Positions 44,159 through 53,254 of a stretch of DNA of 64,000 nucleotides are shown piece after piece. The stretch spans positions 123,359-187,358 of the forward strand of contig NZ_JABUBU010000004.1 in the NCBI RefSeq assembly GCF_019834675.1. The letters are read 5' to 3'. The translations under genes and the position numbers were made by a program. Source of the DNA: Rhodococcoides corynebacterioides. GTDB lineage: Bacteria > Actinomycetota > Actinomycetes > Mycobacteriales > Mycobacteriaceae. Under the pieces are notes generated by a model that saw only the letters and a program-made list of their open reading frames with translations, searched no databases and was not told the DNA's origin. Each line of letters begins with the position of its first letter. The stretch's first letter is position 1.

Positions 44159-44946
44159 CGGCCGAAGGCGGGCCGCCGCTTCTCGACGAAGGCGTCGACG
44201 CCCTCGATACCGTCGGGGGAGTCCGCGGACAGCGTGATGGCGGCGGTCTCGGCGTCCAACTGGTCCGCCAGGCTCGCGCCCGCCGACGCCAGGAGCAGCT
44301 CCTTGGTGCGGCGCACGGTGCCGGTGGGTCCCGCCGCCAGGGTGCGGGCGAGCCGCTCCGCCTCGGAGGCGATGACCTCGTCGCCGACGAGTCGGGTCAG
44401 CAGTCCGAGGCGGTTGGCCTCGTCGGACCCCACCACCGCGTCGGTCAGCAGGATGTCGCGGGCGCGGCGCACTCCGACGATGCGGGGCAGCGTCCAGGTC
44501 AGGCCACCGTCGGGCGTAAACCCCAGGGCGGGGTACGCGGGGCGGAGCTTGGTGGAGCGGCCGCCGATGGCGATGTCGGTGTGACAGACCAGGGACATCC
44601 CGGCGCCGGCGGCCCAGCCGGGAACGCCCGCCACGACCGGAACGGGCGCGGACGCCAGCGCACGGACGAAGTCGTGGAATCGCTCGGCGAGACGGTGGAC
44701 GAACGCGCCGCGGTCGGGCGCCGCGTGGAACGCGGCCACGTCGCCCCCGCCGCAGAAGTTGTCGTCGCCGCCGACGAGAAGAATCGCACCGATCCGGGGG
44801 TCCAGGTCGGCGAGGGCCGCGGCGCCGTCGTCCATCGCGCGACCGTCGAGGACGCTGCCCGATCCGGGCGCAGCGATGCGCACGCGGAGCACGCCGTCCT
44901 GCACGACGACGGGCGGCTCGGTCGGGGCTGACTCCTCGATGCTCAT
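44155..44946 (-). CDS. Enoyl-CoA hydratase/isomerase family protein
   Basis: The crotonase-fold protein has 263 residues. The oxyanion-hole segment DDNFCGGGDVAAFHA and PVPVVAGVPGWAAGAGMSLVCHTDIAIG are typical. At the second catalytic region it reads GFTPDGGLTWTLPRIVG. An aspartate there (PDGG), rather than the hydratase glutamate, points to an isomerase-type or other crotonase reaction. It is the first gene of a two-gene unit with the WS/DGAT-like gene, suggesting lipid or fatty-acid metabolism. A TAGGGT box 6 nt before the ATG indicates a leaderless message. Confidence 0.87.
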   Translation of the reverse strand: MSIEESAPTEPPVVVQDGVLRVRIAAPGSGSVLDGRAMDDGAAALADLDPRIGAILLVGGDDNFCGGGDVAAFHAAPDRGAFVHRLAERFHDFVRALASAPVPVVAGVPGWAAGAGMSLVCHTDIAIGGRSTKLRPAYPALGFTPDGGLTWTLPRIVGVRRARDILLTDAVVGSDEANRLGLLTRLVGDEVIASEAERLARTLAAGPTGTVRRTKELLLASAGASLADQLDAETAAITLSADSPDGIEGVDAFVEKRRPAFGR

Positions 44947-44952
44947 CGTCCG

Positions 44953-44958
44953 ACCCTA
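44953..44958 (-). promoter_or_regulatory. Leaderless -10 box of the crotonase gene
   Basis: On the minus strand TAGGGT lies 6 nt before the ATG at 44946. Confidence 0.45.
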
Positions 44959-45000
44959 ACCGGACCGCGGACGCCGACGACCCGCCGGGAACGCCGAAAC

Positions 45001-45035
45001 GGCGCTGCCCGACACCGAGGGTGTCGGGCAGCGCC
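45001..45035 (-). terminator. Intrinsic terminator downstream of rpmB
   Basis: A perfect 16-bp stem (45001-45016 with 45020-45035) with a 3-nt loop lies 23 nt after the rpmB stop, followed on the minus strand by GTTTCGG. Confidence 0.85.
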
Positions 45036-45058
45036 GATGATGCGAACGTGCGGGAACG

Positions 45059-45250
45059 TCAGCCCCGGACCACCTTGCCGGCCTTGAGGCACGAGGTGCA
45101 CACGTTCAGCCGGCGGGTGTTGCCCGGCGCGACCTGCGCACGGACGGTCTGGATGTTGGGGTTCCAGCGACGGTTGGTACGGCGGTGCGAGTGCGAAACC
45201 GACTTACCGAAGCCGGGTCCCTTGGCGCAAACGTCGCAGACGGCAGCCAT
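45059..45250 (-). CDS. rpmB: 50S ribosomal protein L28
   Basis: L28 of 63 residues in the zinc-binding (C+) form, with C5, C8, C51 and C54 as the two CxxC pairs. [20 protein letters not shown] is the rRNA-binding core. AAGGAG stands 8 nt before the ATG on the minus strand. The 276-nt gap to recG (45251-45526) holds the promoter region of both divergent genes; I could not single out a convincing box for rpmB. In M. tuberculosis a DAK-domain gene lies between rpmB and recG; here it is missing. Confidence 0.96.
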   Translation of the reverse strand: MAAVCDVCAKGPGFGKSVSHSHRRTNRRWNPNIQTVRAQVAPGNTRRLNVCTSCLKAGKVVRG

Positions 45251-45526
45251 AGTCGCGAACTCCTTGGTCTTCGTGGTGAGACCGACGCGGCGCGCCGCGA
45301 TCGGTACTGCAGGACATCATGTGGGGTGAAGCTTCGCGTCCGCACCACATCCGGACATGCCGGACCGGCGAACGCAACCCTGCAAGACTAGCGCCAGCAC
45401 CCCGTCGGACCAAACCGGGACCACGGGGAGCGTGGCGAACGTCCGTGACGGTACCGGGTGAGAGGATGCCGACCACGCGATCGACGGACGGCCGTCGAGT
45501 ACGAGGGTCGGTAGGACAGGGGTGCG

Positions 45527-47803
45527 GTGACACATTTCGACGACAGGCTCGACACCGTGCTCGAGACGGGTGTGGCCCGCGCCCTGGAGGAGTCGTTCGA
45601 GCTGGTCACCGTCGGGGACCTGCTGCGCTACGTCCCGTCGCGCTACGTCTCGCAGGGCAGCGGCCTGGGGTCCACCGACCCGTACGAGGGCGATCACGTC
45701 ACCGTGGTCGGCAGGGTGGCGAAGTGCGAGCTCTTCCCCCACCGCGGCAAGCGCGGTATCAGCGTGCTCGAGGTCACCCTCGACTGCGACGGGCAGCACG
45801 TCAAGGCCACCTTCTTCAACGGCAGCCGCGTGAAGCACGCCATCAAGGAAGACCAGCGGGTGATGTTCTCGGGCACGGTGAAGTACTGGCGCTCGAACTG
45901 GAGTCTCAACCACCCCCGATATCTCGTGCTCGACGACGACGAGTCGGATCTGGTATCGCGGGGCAACGCGTCGGCGGGGCCGCGTCGGGGAGTGGGTCAG
46001 GCCATGGACGCGGCGATCCGTGCACTGCCCTTCCTTCCCGTCTATCCGGCGGCGGCGGGCATCGAATCCTGGGACATCCTGTGGTGCACCCGCACGGTCC
46101 TCGAGGATCTCGACGCCGTCGAGGACCCGTTGCCCGACGTGGTTCGGGCGCAGGAGGGGCTGGCTCCCCTGGACCATGCGCTGCGCGCCGTCCACTTTCC
46201 GGCATCGAAGAACGACGCGGAGGCCGCGCGTCATCGGCTCCGTTTCGACGAGGCCGCCGCCGTGCAGTTGGTCCTGGCGACTCGTCGGCAGTCGGCGGCC
46301 GCGCGTCCGGCACCGGCCTGTCCGCCCCGCCGCGACGGTCTCGCGGCCGCGTTCGACGACGTTCTGCCGTTCGAGCTCACCGACGGTCAGAGGATCGTCG
46401 CCGAGGAGATCGGGACCGATCTGTCCGCTCCGCACCCGATGAACCGACTGCTCCAGGGCGAAGTGGGCTCCGGCAAGACCATCGTGGCGTTGCGCGCCAT
46501 GCTGCAGGTCGTCGACGCCGGGTACCAGTGTGCGCTGCTCGCGCCCACCGAAGTGCTCGCGACGCAACATCATCGGTCGATCACCGCGCAGCTCGGTGCA
46601 CTGGCGACGGCGGGGGAACTCGGTGCGCCCGAGCACGCGACCCGAGTGGTGTTGCTGACCGGGTCGATGTCGACGGCCGCGCGGCGTGCAGCACTGCTCG
46701 CGGTGGTCAGCGGGGACGCGGGCATCGTGATCGGCACGCACGCCCTCATCCAGGAGTCCGTGTCCTTCTTCGACCTCGGCATGGTGGTGGTCGACGAGCA
46801 GCACCGGTTCGGCGTGGAGCAACGAGACATGTTGCGCGCCAAGGCTCGTGGTGACAGCAGCCCGCACCTGCTGGTGATGACGGCGACGCCGATTCCGCGG
46901 ACCATCGCCATGACCACGCTGGGCGACCTGGACACCTCGACCCTGCGCGAACTTCCGCGTGGTCGATCACCGATCGCGACGTCGGTGGTCCCGGCCCGGG
47001 CTCATCCGGGGTGGGTGGGGCGAGCCTGGGCACGCATCGCGGAAGAGGTCGCCGCCGGGCGCCAGGCCTACGTGGTGTGCTCTCGGATCGGCGAGGACGA
47101 GGACACTCCACCGCCACGCCGCGCGAAGAAGTCCTCCCGTCGGTCCGGCTCGGACAGGGACGTCGGCAGAGACGAGGACGAGAACGCGCCGACCACGGCC
47201 GCCGCCCTCGACGTGTTCGAGGCGCTGCGGTCGGGACCGCTGTCGGGTGTCCGGGTGGGACTGCTCCACGGCCGCCTGCCCGCGGACGAGAAGGACGCCG
47301 TGATGACGGCCTTCGACCACGGCGAGATCGACGTCCTGGTCTGCACCACGGTCGTCGAGGTCGGCGTGGACGTGCCCAACGCCACGACCATGGTGGTGAT
47401 GGATGCCGACCGCTTCGGGGTCAGTCAGCTGCACCAGCTGCGCGGCCGAGTCGGCCGCGGCGGGCACCCGGGATTGTGCATCCTGGTCACCGACGTGAGC
47501 CCGAGTTCCCCGTCCCTGAACCGTCTGGAGGCCGTGGCCGGGACGACCGACGGATTCGAGCTCGCCCTGCTCGACCTCCGGCAGCGCCGGGAAGGGAACG
47601 TGCTGGGCGCCGACCAGTCGGGCACGCGGACCAATCTTCGTCTGCTGTCGGTGCTCGATCACCTCGACATCATCATGGCCGCACGAGAATTCGCGCAGCG
47701 CGTGGTGGCGGAAGATCCCGGACTCGCCCGCCATCCCGGTCTGGCGGGCATGATGCGCTCGGCGTGGGATGCGACCCGCGTGGACTTCCTCGACAAGGCA
47801 TGA
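45527..47803 (+). CDS. recG: ATP-dependent DNA helicase RecG
   Basis: RecG remodels stalled replication forks and Holliday junctions. The 758-residue protein has an N-terminal wedge/OB domain (VTVVGRVAKCELFPHRGKRG), then a DEAD-like helicase core. Walker A is GEVGSGKTIVALRAM, Walker B is VVVDEQHRFGVEQRDML, and motif III is TATPIPRTIAMT. The C-terminal helicase lobe includes VGLLHGRLPADEKD and ATTMVVMDADRFGVSQLHQLRGRVGR. A charged insert of about 35 residues (around position 530) separates the lobes. The GTG follows an AGGACAGGGG stretch that could act as ribosome site. Confidence 0.95.
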   Translation: MTHFDDRLDTVLETGVARALEESFELVTVGDLLRYVPSRYVSQGSGLGSTDPYEGDHVTVVGRVAKCELFPHRGKRGISVLEVTLDCDGQHVKATFFNGSRVKHAIKEDQRVMFSGTVKYWRSNWSLNHPRYLVLDDDESDLVSRGNASAGPRRGVGQAMDAAIRALPFLPVYPAAAGIESWDILWCTRTVLEDLDAVEDPLPDVVRAQEGLAPLDHALRAVHFPASKNDAEAARHRLRFDEAAAVQLVLATRRQSAAARPAPACPPRRDGLAAAFDDVLPFELTDGQRIVAEEIGTDLSAPHPMNRLLQGEVGSGKTIVALRAMLQVVDAGYQCALLAPTEVLATQHHRSITAQLGALATAGELGAPEHATRVVLLTGSMSTAARRAALLAVVSGDAGIVIGTHALIQESVSFFDLGMVVVDEQHRFGVEQRDMLRAKARGDSSPHLLVMTATPIPRTIAMTTLGDLDTSTLRELPRGRSPIATSVVPARAHPGWVGRAWARIAEEVAAGRQAYVVCSRIGEDEDTPPPRRAKKSSRRSGSDRDVGRDEDENAPTTAAALDVFEALRSGPLSGVRVGLLHGRLPADEKDAVMTAFDHGEIDVLVCTTVVEVGVDVPNATTMVVMDADRFGVSQLHQLRGRVGRGGHPGLCILVTDVSPSSPSLNRLEAVAGTTDGFELALLDLRQRREGNVLGADQSGTRTNLRLLSVLDHLDIIMAAREFAQRVVAEDPGLARHPGLAGMMRSAWDATRVDFLDKA

Positions 47804-47826
47804 CCCCCCGATGGCCGTACGGAAAG

Positions 47827-47832
47827 TAGGTT
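47827..47832 (+). promoter_or_regulatory. Leaderless -10 box of pyc
   Basis: TAGGTT with a 7-nt gap to the pyc ATG at 47840; it argues against the in-frame TTG at 47831. Confidence 0.5.
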
Positions 47833-47839
47833 GACGCAC

Positions 47840-50800
47840 ATGTTCTCGAAGGTGTTGGTGGCCAATCGTGGTGAGATCGCGATTCGGGCGTTCCGTGCGG
47901 CGGTGGAGTTGGGTGCGGAGACGGTGGCGGTGTTTCCGTTCGAGGACCGCAATTCGGTGCATCGGACGAAGGCGGACGAGGCGTACGAGATCGGGGAGCC
48001 GGGTCATCCGGTGCGCAATTACCTGTCGGTGGAGGCGATCGTCGATGCGGCGGTGCGGGCGGGTGCGGACGCGATCTATCCGGGGTACGGGTTCTTGTCG
48101 GAGAATCCGGAGTTGGCGGCGGCGTGCGTGCGGGCGGGGATCACGTTCGTCGGTCCGTCGTCGGAGGTGTTGGAGTTGACGGGGAACAAGGCGCGGGCGA
48201 TCGCGGCGGCGAAGGCGGCGGGGTTGCCGGTGTTGGCGTCGTCGGAGCCGTCGGCGGATGTCGAGGCGTTGGTGGCGGCGTCGGAGGGCATGGAGTTCCC
48301 GGTGTTCGTCAAGGCCGTCGCCGGCGGTGGTGGCCGGGGGATGCGGCGGGTGGCGGAGCGGTCGGGGTTGCGGGAGGCGATCGAGGCGGCGTCGCGTGAG
48401 GCGGAGTCGGCGTTCGGGGACGGGACGGTGTTCCTCGAGCAGGCGGTGGTCGATCCGCGGCACATCGAGGTGCAGATTCTGGCGGACACGCACGGGAATG
48501 TGATGCATCTGTTCGAGCGGGACTGCAGTGTGCAGCGGCGTCATCAGAAGGTGGTGGAGTTGGCGCCGGCGCCGAATCTGGATCCGGCGGTGCGGGAGCG
48601 GATCTGCGCGGACGCGGTGGCCTTCGCGAAGGAGATCGGCTACTCGTGCGCGGGCACGGTGGAGTTCCTGCTCGACACGCGCGGCAACCACGTGTTCATC
48701 GAGATGAATCCGCGGATCCAGGTCGAGCACACGGTGACCGAGGAGATCACCGATGTCGATCTGGTGGCGTCGCAGCTGCGGATCGCTTCGGGGGAGTCGC
48801 TCGAGGATCTGGGGTTGCGGCAGGAGGACATGCGGATTCGGGGTGCGGCGATGCAGTGCCGCATCACCACCGAGGATCCGGCGAACGATTTCCGCCCCGA
48901 CACCGGCCGCATCACCGCGTACCGCACCCCGGGTGGGGCGGGGATTCGCCTCGACGGCGGGACGACGTTGGGGGCGGAGGTGTCGGCGTACTTCGATTCG
49001 ATGCTGGTCAAGCTCACGTGCCGGGGGCGGACGTTCGAGGTGGCGGCGGCGCGGGCGCGGCGGGCGTTGGCGGAGTTCCGTATCCGCGGGGTCTCGACCA
49101 ACATCCCGTTCCTGCAGGGCGTGCTCGACGATCCCGACTTCCGGGCCGGCACCGTCACCACCTCGTTCATCGAGCAGCGGCCGGAGTTGACGTCGGCGCG
49201 GCGCTCGGGCGACCGCGGCACGAAGATCCTGCGCTACCTGGCGGAGGTGACGGTGAACAAGCCGCACGGGGAACGCCCCACCACGGTGTACCCGCAGGAC
49301 AAGTTGCCCGAGGTGGATCTGAGTGTGCCGCCGCCGGACGGGTCGCGGCAGCGGCTGCTGGCGTTGGGGCCGGAGGGGTTCGCGAAGGACCTGCGGGAGC
49401 GTTCGGCGTTGGGTGTCACCGACACCACGTTCCGCGATGCGCATCAGTCGCTGCTCGCGACGCGGGTGCGCACCTCGGGGCTGGCGATGGTGGCCCCGTA
49501 CGTCGCGCGGACCACACCGGAGTTGTTGTCGGTGGAGTGTTGGGGCGGGGCGACGTTCGACGTGGCATTGCGGTTCCTGCACGAGGATCCGTGGGAGCGG
49601 TTGGCGGCGCTGCGGGAGGCGATGCCGAACATCGCGTTGCAGATGCTGCTGCGGGGGCGTAACACCGTCGGCTACACCCCGTACCCGGAGCGGGTCACCT
49701 CGGCGTTCGTGGAGGAAGCGGCGGCGACGGGGGTCGACATCTTCCGCATCTTCGACGCGTTGAACAACGTCGATCAGATGCGGCCGGCGATCGACGCCGT
49801 CCGCGCCACCGGCACCACCGTCGCCGAGGTGGCGATGTCCTACACGGGGGACCTGTCGAACCCGAACGAGGACCTCTACACCCTCGACTACTACCTGCGC
49901 CTGGCGGAGCAGATCGTCGACGCCGGCGCGCACGTGCTGGCGATCAAGGACATGGCCGGGCTGCTGCGCGCCCCGGCGGCGGCGACGTTGGTGACGGCGC
50001 TGCGGTCCAATTTCGATCTGCCGGTGCACGTGCACACCCACGACACCCCGGGCGGTCAGTTGGCGACGTACCTCGCGGCGTGGCAGGCGGGCGCGGATGC
50101 CGTCGACGGGGCGTCGGCGGCGATGGCGGGCACCACCAGTCAGCCCGCGCTGTCGGCGATCGTGGCGGCCGCCGCGCACACCGACCGCGACACCGGGCTC
50201 GATCTGCAGGCGGTGTGCGACCTCGAGCCGTTCTGGGAGGCGCTGCGGAAGGTGTACGCGCCGTTCGAGTCGGGGTTGCCCTCCCCGACGGGGCGGGTCT
50301 ACACCCACGAGATCCCCGGCGGGCAGCTGTCGAACCTGCGTCAGCAGGCCATCGCGTTGGGGTTGGGGGACCGGTTCGAGGCGGTCGAGCAGGCCTATGC
50401 GGATGCGGATCGGTTGCTGGGGCGGTTGATCAAGGTCACCCCGAGTTCGAAGGTGGTGGGGGATCTGGCGTTGCATCTGGTGGGGGCGGGGGTGTCGATG
50501 GAGGATTTCGCCGCCGACCCGGGCCGCTTCGACATCCCGGACTCGGTGATCGGGTTCCTGCGCGGTGATCTCGGCACCCCCGCCGGGGGGTGGCCGGAGC
50601 CGTTCCGCTCCACCGCCTTGGCCGGGCGAGGCCCGGGGCGCGGGGAGGCGACGCTGACCACGCAGGACGAGGTGCTGCTCTCGGGTACCTCCGCGGAGCG
50701 TCGGGATCGGCTCAACCATCTGCTCTTCCCCGGCCCGGCGAAGGAGTTGGCCGAGCATCGCGAGAAGTTCGGCGACACCACCAGTTTGTCGGCGAACCAG

Positions 50801-51247
50801 TTCTTCTACGGACTGCGCCAGGGCGACGAGCATCGGGTGCAGCTCGAGAAGGGGGTGGAGTTGCTGATCGGACTCGAGGCGATCAGTGAGCCCGACGAGG
50901 CGGGGATGCGGACGGTGATGTGCATCCTCAACGGGCAGTTGCGGCCGGTGTCGGTGCGGGACCGGTCGATCTCCGCCGATGTCCCGACCACGGAGAAGGC
51001 CGACAGCAGCGATCCGTCGCATCTGGCGGCGCCGTTCGCCGGGGTGGTCACCCTCGTCGCCGCCGAAGGCGACACCGTGACCGCCGGGGACACCGTCGCC
51101 ACCATCGAGGCGATGAAGATGGAAGCGGCCGTCACCGCACCCCGGTCGGGGACCATCACCCGCCTCGCCCTGTCCGGGGTGGCCCGCGTCGAAGGCGGCG
51201 ACCTCATCGCCGTCATCACCGTCGGCGACACCACCGACCCCAGCTGA
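47840..51247 (+). CDS. pyc: Pyruvate carboxylase
   Basis: Pyc makes oxaloacetate from pyruvate and bicarbonate with ATP and biotin. The 1135-residue protein has all three modules: biotin carboxylase (MFSKVLVANRGEIAIRAFRA; ATP site AGGGGRGMRRV; EMNPRIQVEHTVTEEI) to about 450, a carboxyltransferase domain from about 530 (TDTTFRDAHQSLLATRVRT; metal site VHVHTHDTPGG) to 1000, and a biotinyl domain with the carrier lysine K1093 in IEAMKMEAAV. Codon use is unlike the neighbours: Val GTG, Ala GCG, Leu TTG and Arg CGG dominate, mainly in the first kilobase. rsmD starts 1 nt after its stop codon. Confidence 0.97.
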   Translation: MFSKVLVANRGEIAIRAFRAAVELGAETVAVFPFEDRNSVHRTKADEAYEIGEPGHPVRNYLSVEAIVDAAVRAGADAIYPGYGFLSENPELAAACVRAGITFVGPSSEVLELTGNKARAIAAAKAAGLPVLASSEPSADVEALVAASEGMEFPVFVKAVAGGGGRGMRRVAERSGLREAIEAASREAESAFGDGTVFLEQAVVDPRHIEVQILADTHGNVMHLFERDCSVQRRHQKVVELAPAPNLDPAVRERICADAVAFAKEIGYSCAGTVEFLLDTRGNHVFIEMNPRIQVEHTVTEEITDVDLVASQLRIASGESLEDLGLRQEDMRIRGAAMQCRITTEDPANDFRPDTGRITAYRTPGGAGIRLDGGTTLGAEVSAYFDSMLVKLTCRGRTFEVAAARARRALAEFRIRGVSTNIPFLQGVLDDPDFRAGTVTTSFIEQRPELTSARRSGDRGTKILRYLAEVTVNKPHGERPTTVYPQDKLPEVDLSVPPPDGSRQRLLALGPEGFAKDLRERSALGVTDTTFRDAHQSLLATRVRTSGLAMVAPYVARTTPELLSVECWGGATFDVALRFLHEDPWERLAALREAMPNIALQMLLRGRNTVGYTPYPERVTSAFVEEAAATGVDIFRIFDALNNVDQMRPAIDAVRATGTTVAEVAMSYTGDLSNPNEDLYTLDYYLRLAEQIVDAGAHVLAIKDMAGLLRAPAAATLVTALRSNFDLPVHVHTHDTPGGQLATYLAAWQAGADAVDGASAAMAGTTSQPALSAIVAAAAHTDRDTGLDLQAVCDLEPFWEALRKVYAPFESGLPSPTGRVYTHEIPGGQLSNLRQQAIALGLGDRFEAVEQAYADADRLLGRLIKVTPSSKVVGDLALHLVGAGVSMEDFAADPGRFDIPDSVIGFLRGDLGTPAGGWPEPFRSTALAGRGPGRGEATLTTQDEVLLSGTSAERRDRLNHLLFPGPAKELAEHREKFGDTTSLSANQFFYGLRQGDEHRVQLEKGVELLIGLEAISEPDEAGMRTVMCILNGQLRPVSVRDRSISADVPTTEKADSSDPSHLAAPFAGVVTLVAAEGDTVTAGDTVATIEAMKMEAAVTAPRSGTITRLALSGVARVEGGDLIAVITVGDTTDPS

Positions 51248-51248
51248 G

Positions 51249-51836
51249 GTGACCCGCATCGTCGCCGGCCACGCCCGCGGGCGCACGCTGGCGGTGCCGC
51301 CGCGCGGCACCCGGCCCACGGCGGACCGGGTGCGCGAGGCGCTCTTCAGTGCCCTCGAGGCGCGGATGGATCTCGACGGCGCCGCCGTGCTCGACCTCTA
51401 TGCGGGGTCGGGTGCGGTGGGCCTCGAATCGCTCTCCCGCGGTGCCGCGCACGTGCTCCTGGTGGAGAACGACGCCCGCGCGGCCCGGGTGATCGCACGG
51501 AACGTCGCCACCGTCGGACTGCCGGGCGCCGTCGTGCGGACGTCGACGGTGGCCGGGGCGTTGTCGGGGCCGCCCGACCGCGAGTACGACCTGGTCTTCG
51601 CCGACCCGCCCTACGCCGTCTCCGACGCGGAGGTGGGCACGGCCCTGGAGCGTCTGGTGGACGGCGGGTGGCTGGCCGACGACGCGCTCGTCGTGGTCGA
51701 GCGATCCAGCCGATCGCCGTCGACCGGGTGGCCCGCCGGGCTGTCGGCGGTCAAGTCCTGGACCTATGGCGAGGCGCGAGTCGACCTGGCGCGCCGGGAC
51801 GCCGGACGTGGGCCCGAGGACCGACGCACCGGCTGA
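51249..51836 (+). CDS. rsmD: 16S rRNA (guanine(966)-N2)-methyltransferase RsmD
   Basis: RsmD methylates G966 of 16S rRNA. The 195-residue protein begins TRIVAGHARGRTLAVPPRGTRPTADRVREAL, quoted in parts: TRIVAGHARGRTL and TADRVREALFSAL. The SAM motif is VLDLYAGSGAVGLESLSRGA and the catalytic motif is FADPPY. The GTG at 51249 is one base after the pyc stop. coaD follows after 12 nt, a very common actinobacterial pair. Confidence 0.93.
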   Translation: MTRIVAGHARGRTLAVPPRGTRPTADRVREALFSALEARMDLDGAAVLDLYAGSGAVGLESLSRGAAHVLLVENDARAARVIARNVATVGLPGAVVRTSTVAGALSGPPDREYDLVFADPPYAVSDAEVGTALERLVDGGWLADDALVVVERSSRSPSTGWPAGLSAVKSWTYGEARVDLARRDAGRGPEDRRTG

Positions 51837-51842
51837 TACGTT
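51837..51842 (+). promoter_or_regulatory. Leaderless -10 box of coaD
   Basis: TACGTT with a 6-nt gap to the coaD GTG at 51849; it begins directly after the rsmD stop codon. Confidence 0.45.
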
Positions 51843-51848
51843 CCCGGT

Positions 51849-52331
51849 GTGACCCGCGTCGTGTGCCCCGGCTCGTTCGATCCCGTCCACCTCGGCCACC
51901 TCGACGTGATCGCCCGTGCGGCAACGCAATTCGACGAGGTCGTGGTGACCGTCGTCGTCAATCCGAACAAGAGCGGGCTGTTCACCGTCGACGAGCGCGT
52001 GCAGATGATCGACGCCTGCACCACGCACCTCGCCGGTGTCCGGGTGGACGTGTGGGAGGGGCTGCTGGTCGACTACGCCGCGCAGCACGGCGCCACCGCG
52101 ATGATCAAGGGTCTGCGCAACGCCGCCGACTTCGACTACGAGGTGCAGATGGCGCAGATGAATCGCCGCCTCACCGGGGTGGACACCGTGTTCCTCGGCA
52201 CCGACCCCGTGCACAGCTGCCTGTCGAGCTCGCTGATCAAGGAGATCGCGCGACTCGGCGGCGACGTGACGTCGATGGTCCCCACCGTCGTGCACGAGCG
52301 GTTGCTGGCCCGCCTGGCCGAGCGCGACTGA
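51849..52331 (+). CDS. coaD: Phosphopantetheine adenylyltransferase
   Basis: CoaD adenylylates 4'-phosphopantetheine, the fourth step of coenzyme A synthesis. The 160-residue protein has the nucleotidyltransferase motif CPGSFDPVHLGHLDVI at residues 6-20 (GH at 16-17), KGLRNAADFDYEVQMA in the middle and the SSSLIKEIARLGGDV loop. The GTG start is marked by a TACGTT box. Downstream (52332-52480) are 149 nt with nothing I can recognise; in M. tuberculosis the large PDIM/PGL locus is inserted at this place. Confidence 0.96.
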   Translation: MTRVVCPGSFDPVHLGHLDVIARAATQFDEVVVTVVVNPNKSGLFTVDERVQMIDACTTHLAGVRVDVWEGLLVDYAAQHGATAMIKGLRNAADFDYEVQMAQMNRRLTGVDTVFLGTDPVHSCLSSSLIKEIARLGGDVTSMVPTVVHERLLARLAERD

Positions 52332-52480
52332 CGGCCCACACGCACCCCCGACACACCGGGGCAGATGGCGAGCCCCTCGCCGCCCATCGCGCACACTGGG
52401 CCTGCAGACCGGTCGGTGGTCCCGAGAAGGACCGCTGCCATGGTGACCGGTCACCGACGACGAAGTGAGGTCCAGGAACC

Positions 52481-53254
52481 GTGTACCGGGTATTCGAGGC
52501 GCTCGACGAGCTCGTGGCGATCGTCGAGGAGGCGCGGGGCGTTCCGATGACCGCGGGGTGCGTCGTGCCACGCGGTGACGTGCTCGAACTGCTCGACGAC
52601 GTGCGGGACGCCATTCCGGGTGAGCTCGACGACGCCCAAGACGTGCTGGACCACCGCGACAAGTTGGTGTCGGATGCGCGGACGGGCGCGGAGAAGACGA
52701 TCTCCTCGGCGAACGCGGAGGCCACGTCGACGGTCGAGAACGCCCGCGACGAGGCCGATCGGCTGTTGGCGGACGCCAAGGCGCACGCCGATCGCATGGT
52801 CGCCGAGGCCACCGCCCACGCCGAGTCGCTGGTGTCGGAGGCGACCGCGCGGGCCGAGTCCACCGTGGCCGACGGCGAGCACGAGTACGAGACCCTGGTC
52901 GAGCGCGCGCGGGCCGAGGCCCAGCGTTTGGTCGACAGCGGCACCGCGTCCTACGAGCGGTCTGTCGCCGACGGCGTCGCCGAGCAGGAGCGGCTGGTGT
53001 CGCAGACCGAGGTCGTGACGGCCGCGCACGCGGAATCGGCACGCGTGATCGACGCCGCCCACGCCGAGTCCGACCGCCTGCGCAGCGAGTGCGACCTCTA
53101 CGTCGACAGCAAGCTCGCCGAGTTCGAGGAACTGCTCTCGGGGACCCTGCGTTCGGTCGGCCGTGGTCGTCAGCAGCTGCGTACCGGCACGGGCGTGCCG
53201 AACTACGACGCCGATTTCGCCGACCCGCGCAGCGAGCCCCGCGGCCGGTACTGA
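52481..53254 (+). CDS. sepIVA: SepIVA-type DivIVA-family coiled-coil protein
   Basis: The 257-residue protein is almost wholly alpha-helical coiled coil after a short N-terminal DivIVA-like head (VYRVFEALDELVAIVEEARG). The middle shows heptad runs rich in Ala/Glu (ATSTVENARDEADRLLADAK and similar). In mycobacteria the matching protein (Rv2927c, MSMEG_2416) is SepIVA, needed for division and for placing the intracellular membrane domain. It lacks the membrane-binding basic tip typical of Wag31. The GTG has a CAGGAA site (52474-52479). It is followed by the DUF177-rpmF group. Confidence 0.87.
   Translation: MYRVFEALDELVAIVEEARGVPMTAGCVVPRGDVLELLDDVRDAIPGELDDAQDVLDHRDKLVSDARTGAEKTISSANAEATSTVENARDEADRLLADAKAHADRMVAEATAHAESLVSEATARAESTVADGEHEYETLVERARAEAQRLVDSGTASYERSVADGVAEQERLVSQTEVVTAAHAESARVIDAAHAESDRLRSECDLYVDSKLAEFEELLSGTLRSVGRGRQQLRTGTGVPNYDADFADPRSEPRGRY

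Noticed and set aside
46967..51319. A 1450-codon open reading frame antisense to recG and pyc
   Set aside because: It is Arg/His/Leu-rich with no family pattern, and arises because pyc uses few codons whose complement is a stop. The sense strand encodes unmistakable RecG and pyruvate carboxylase.
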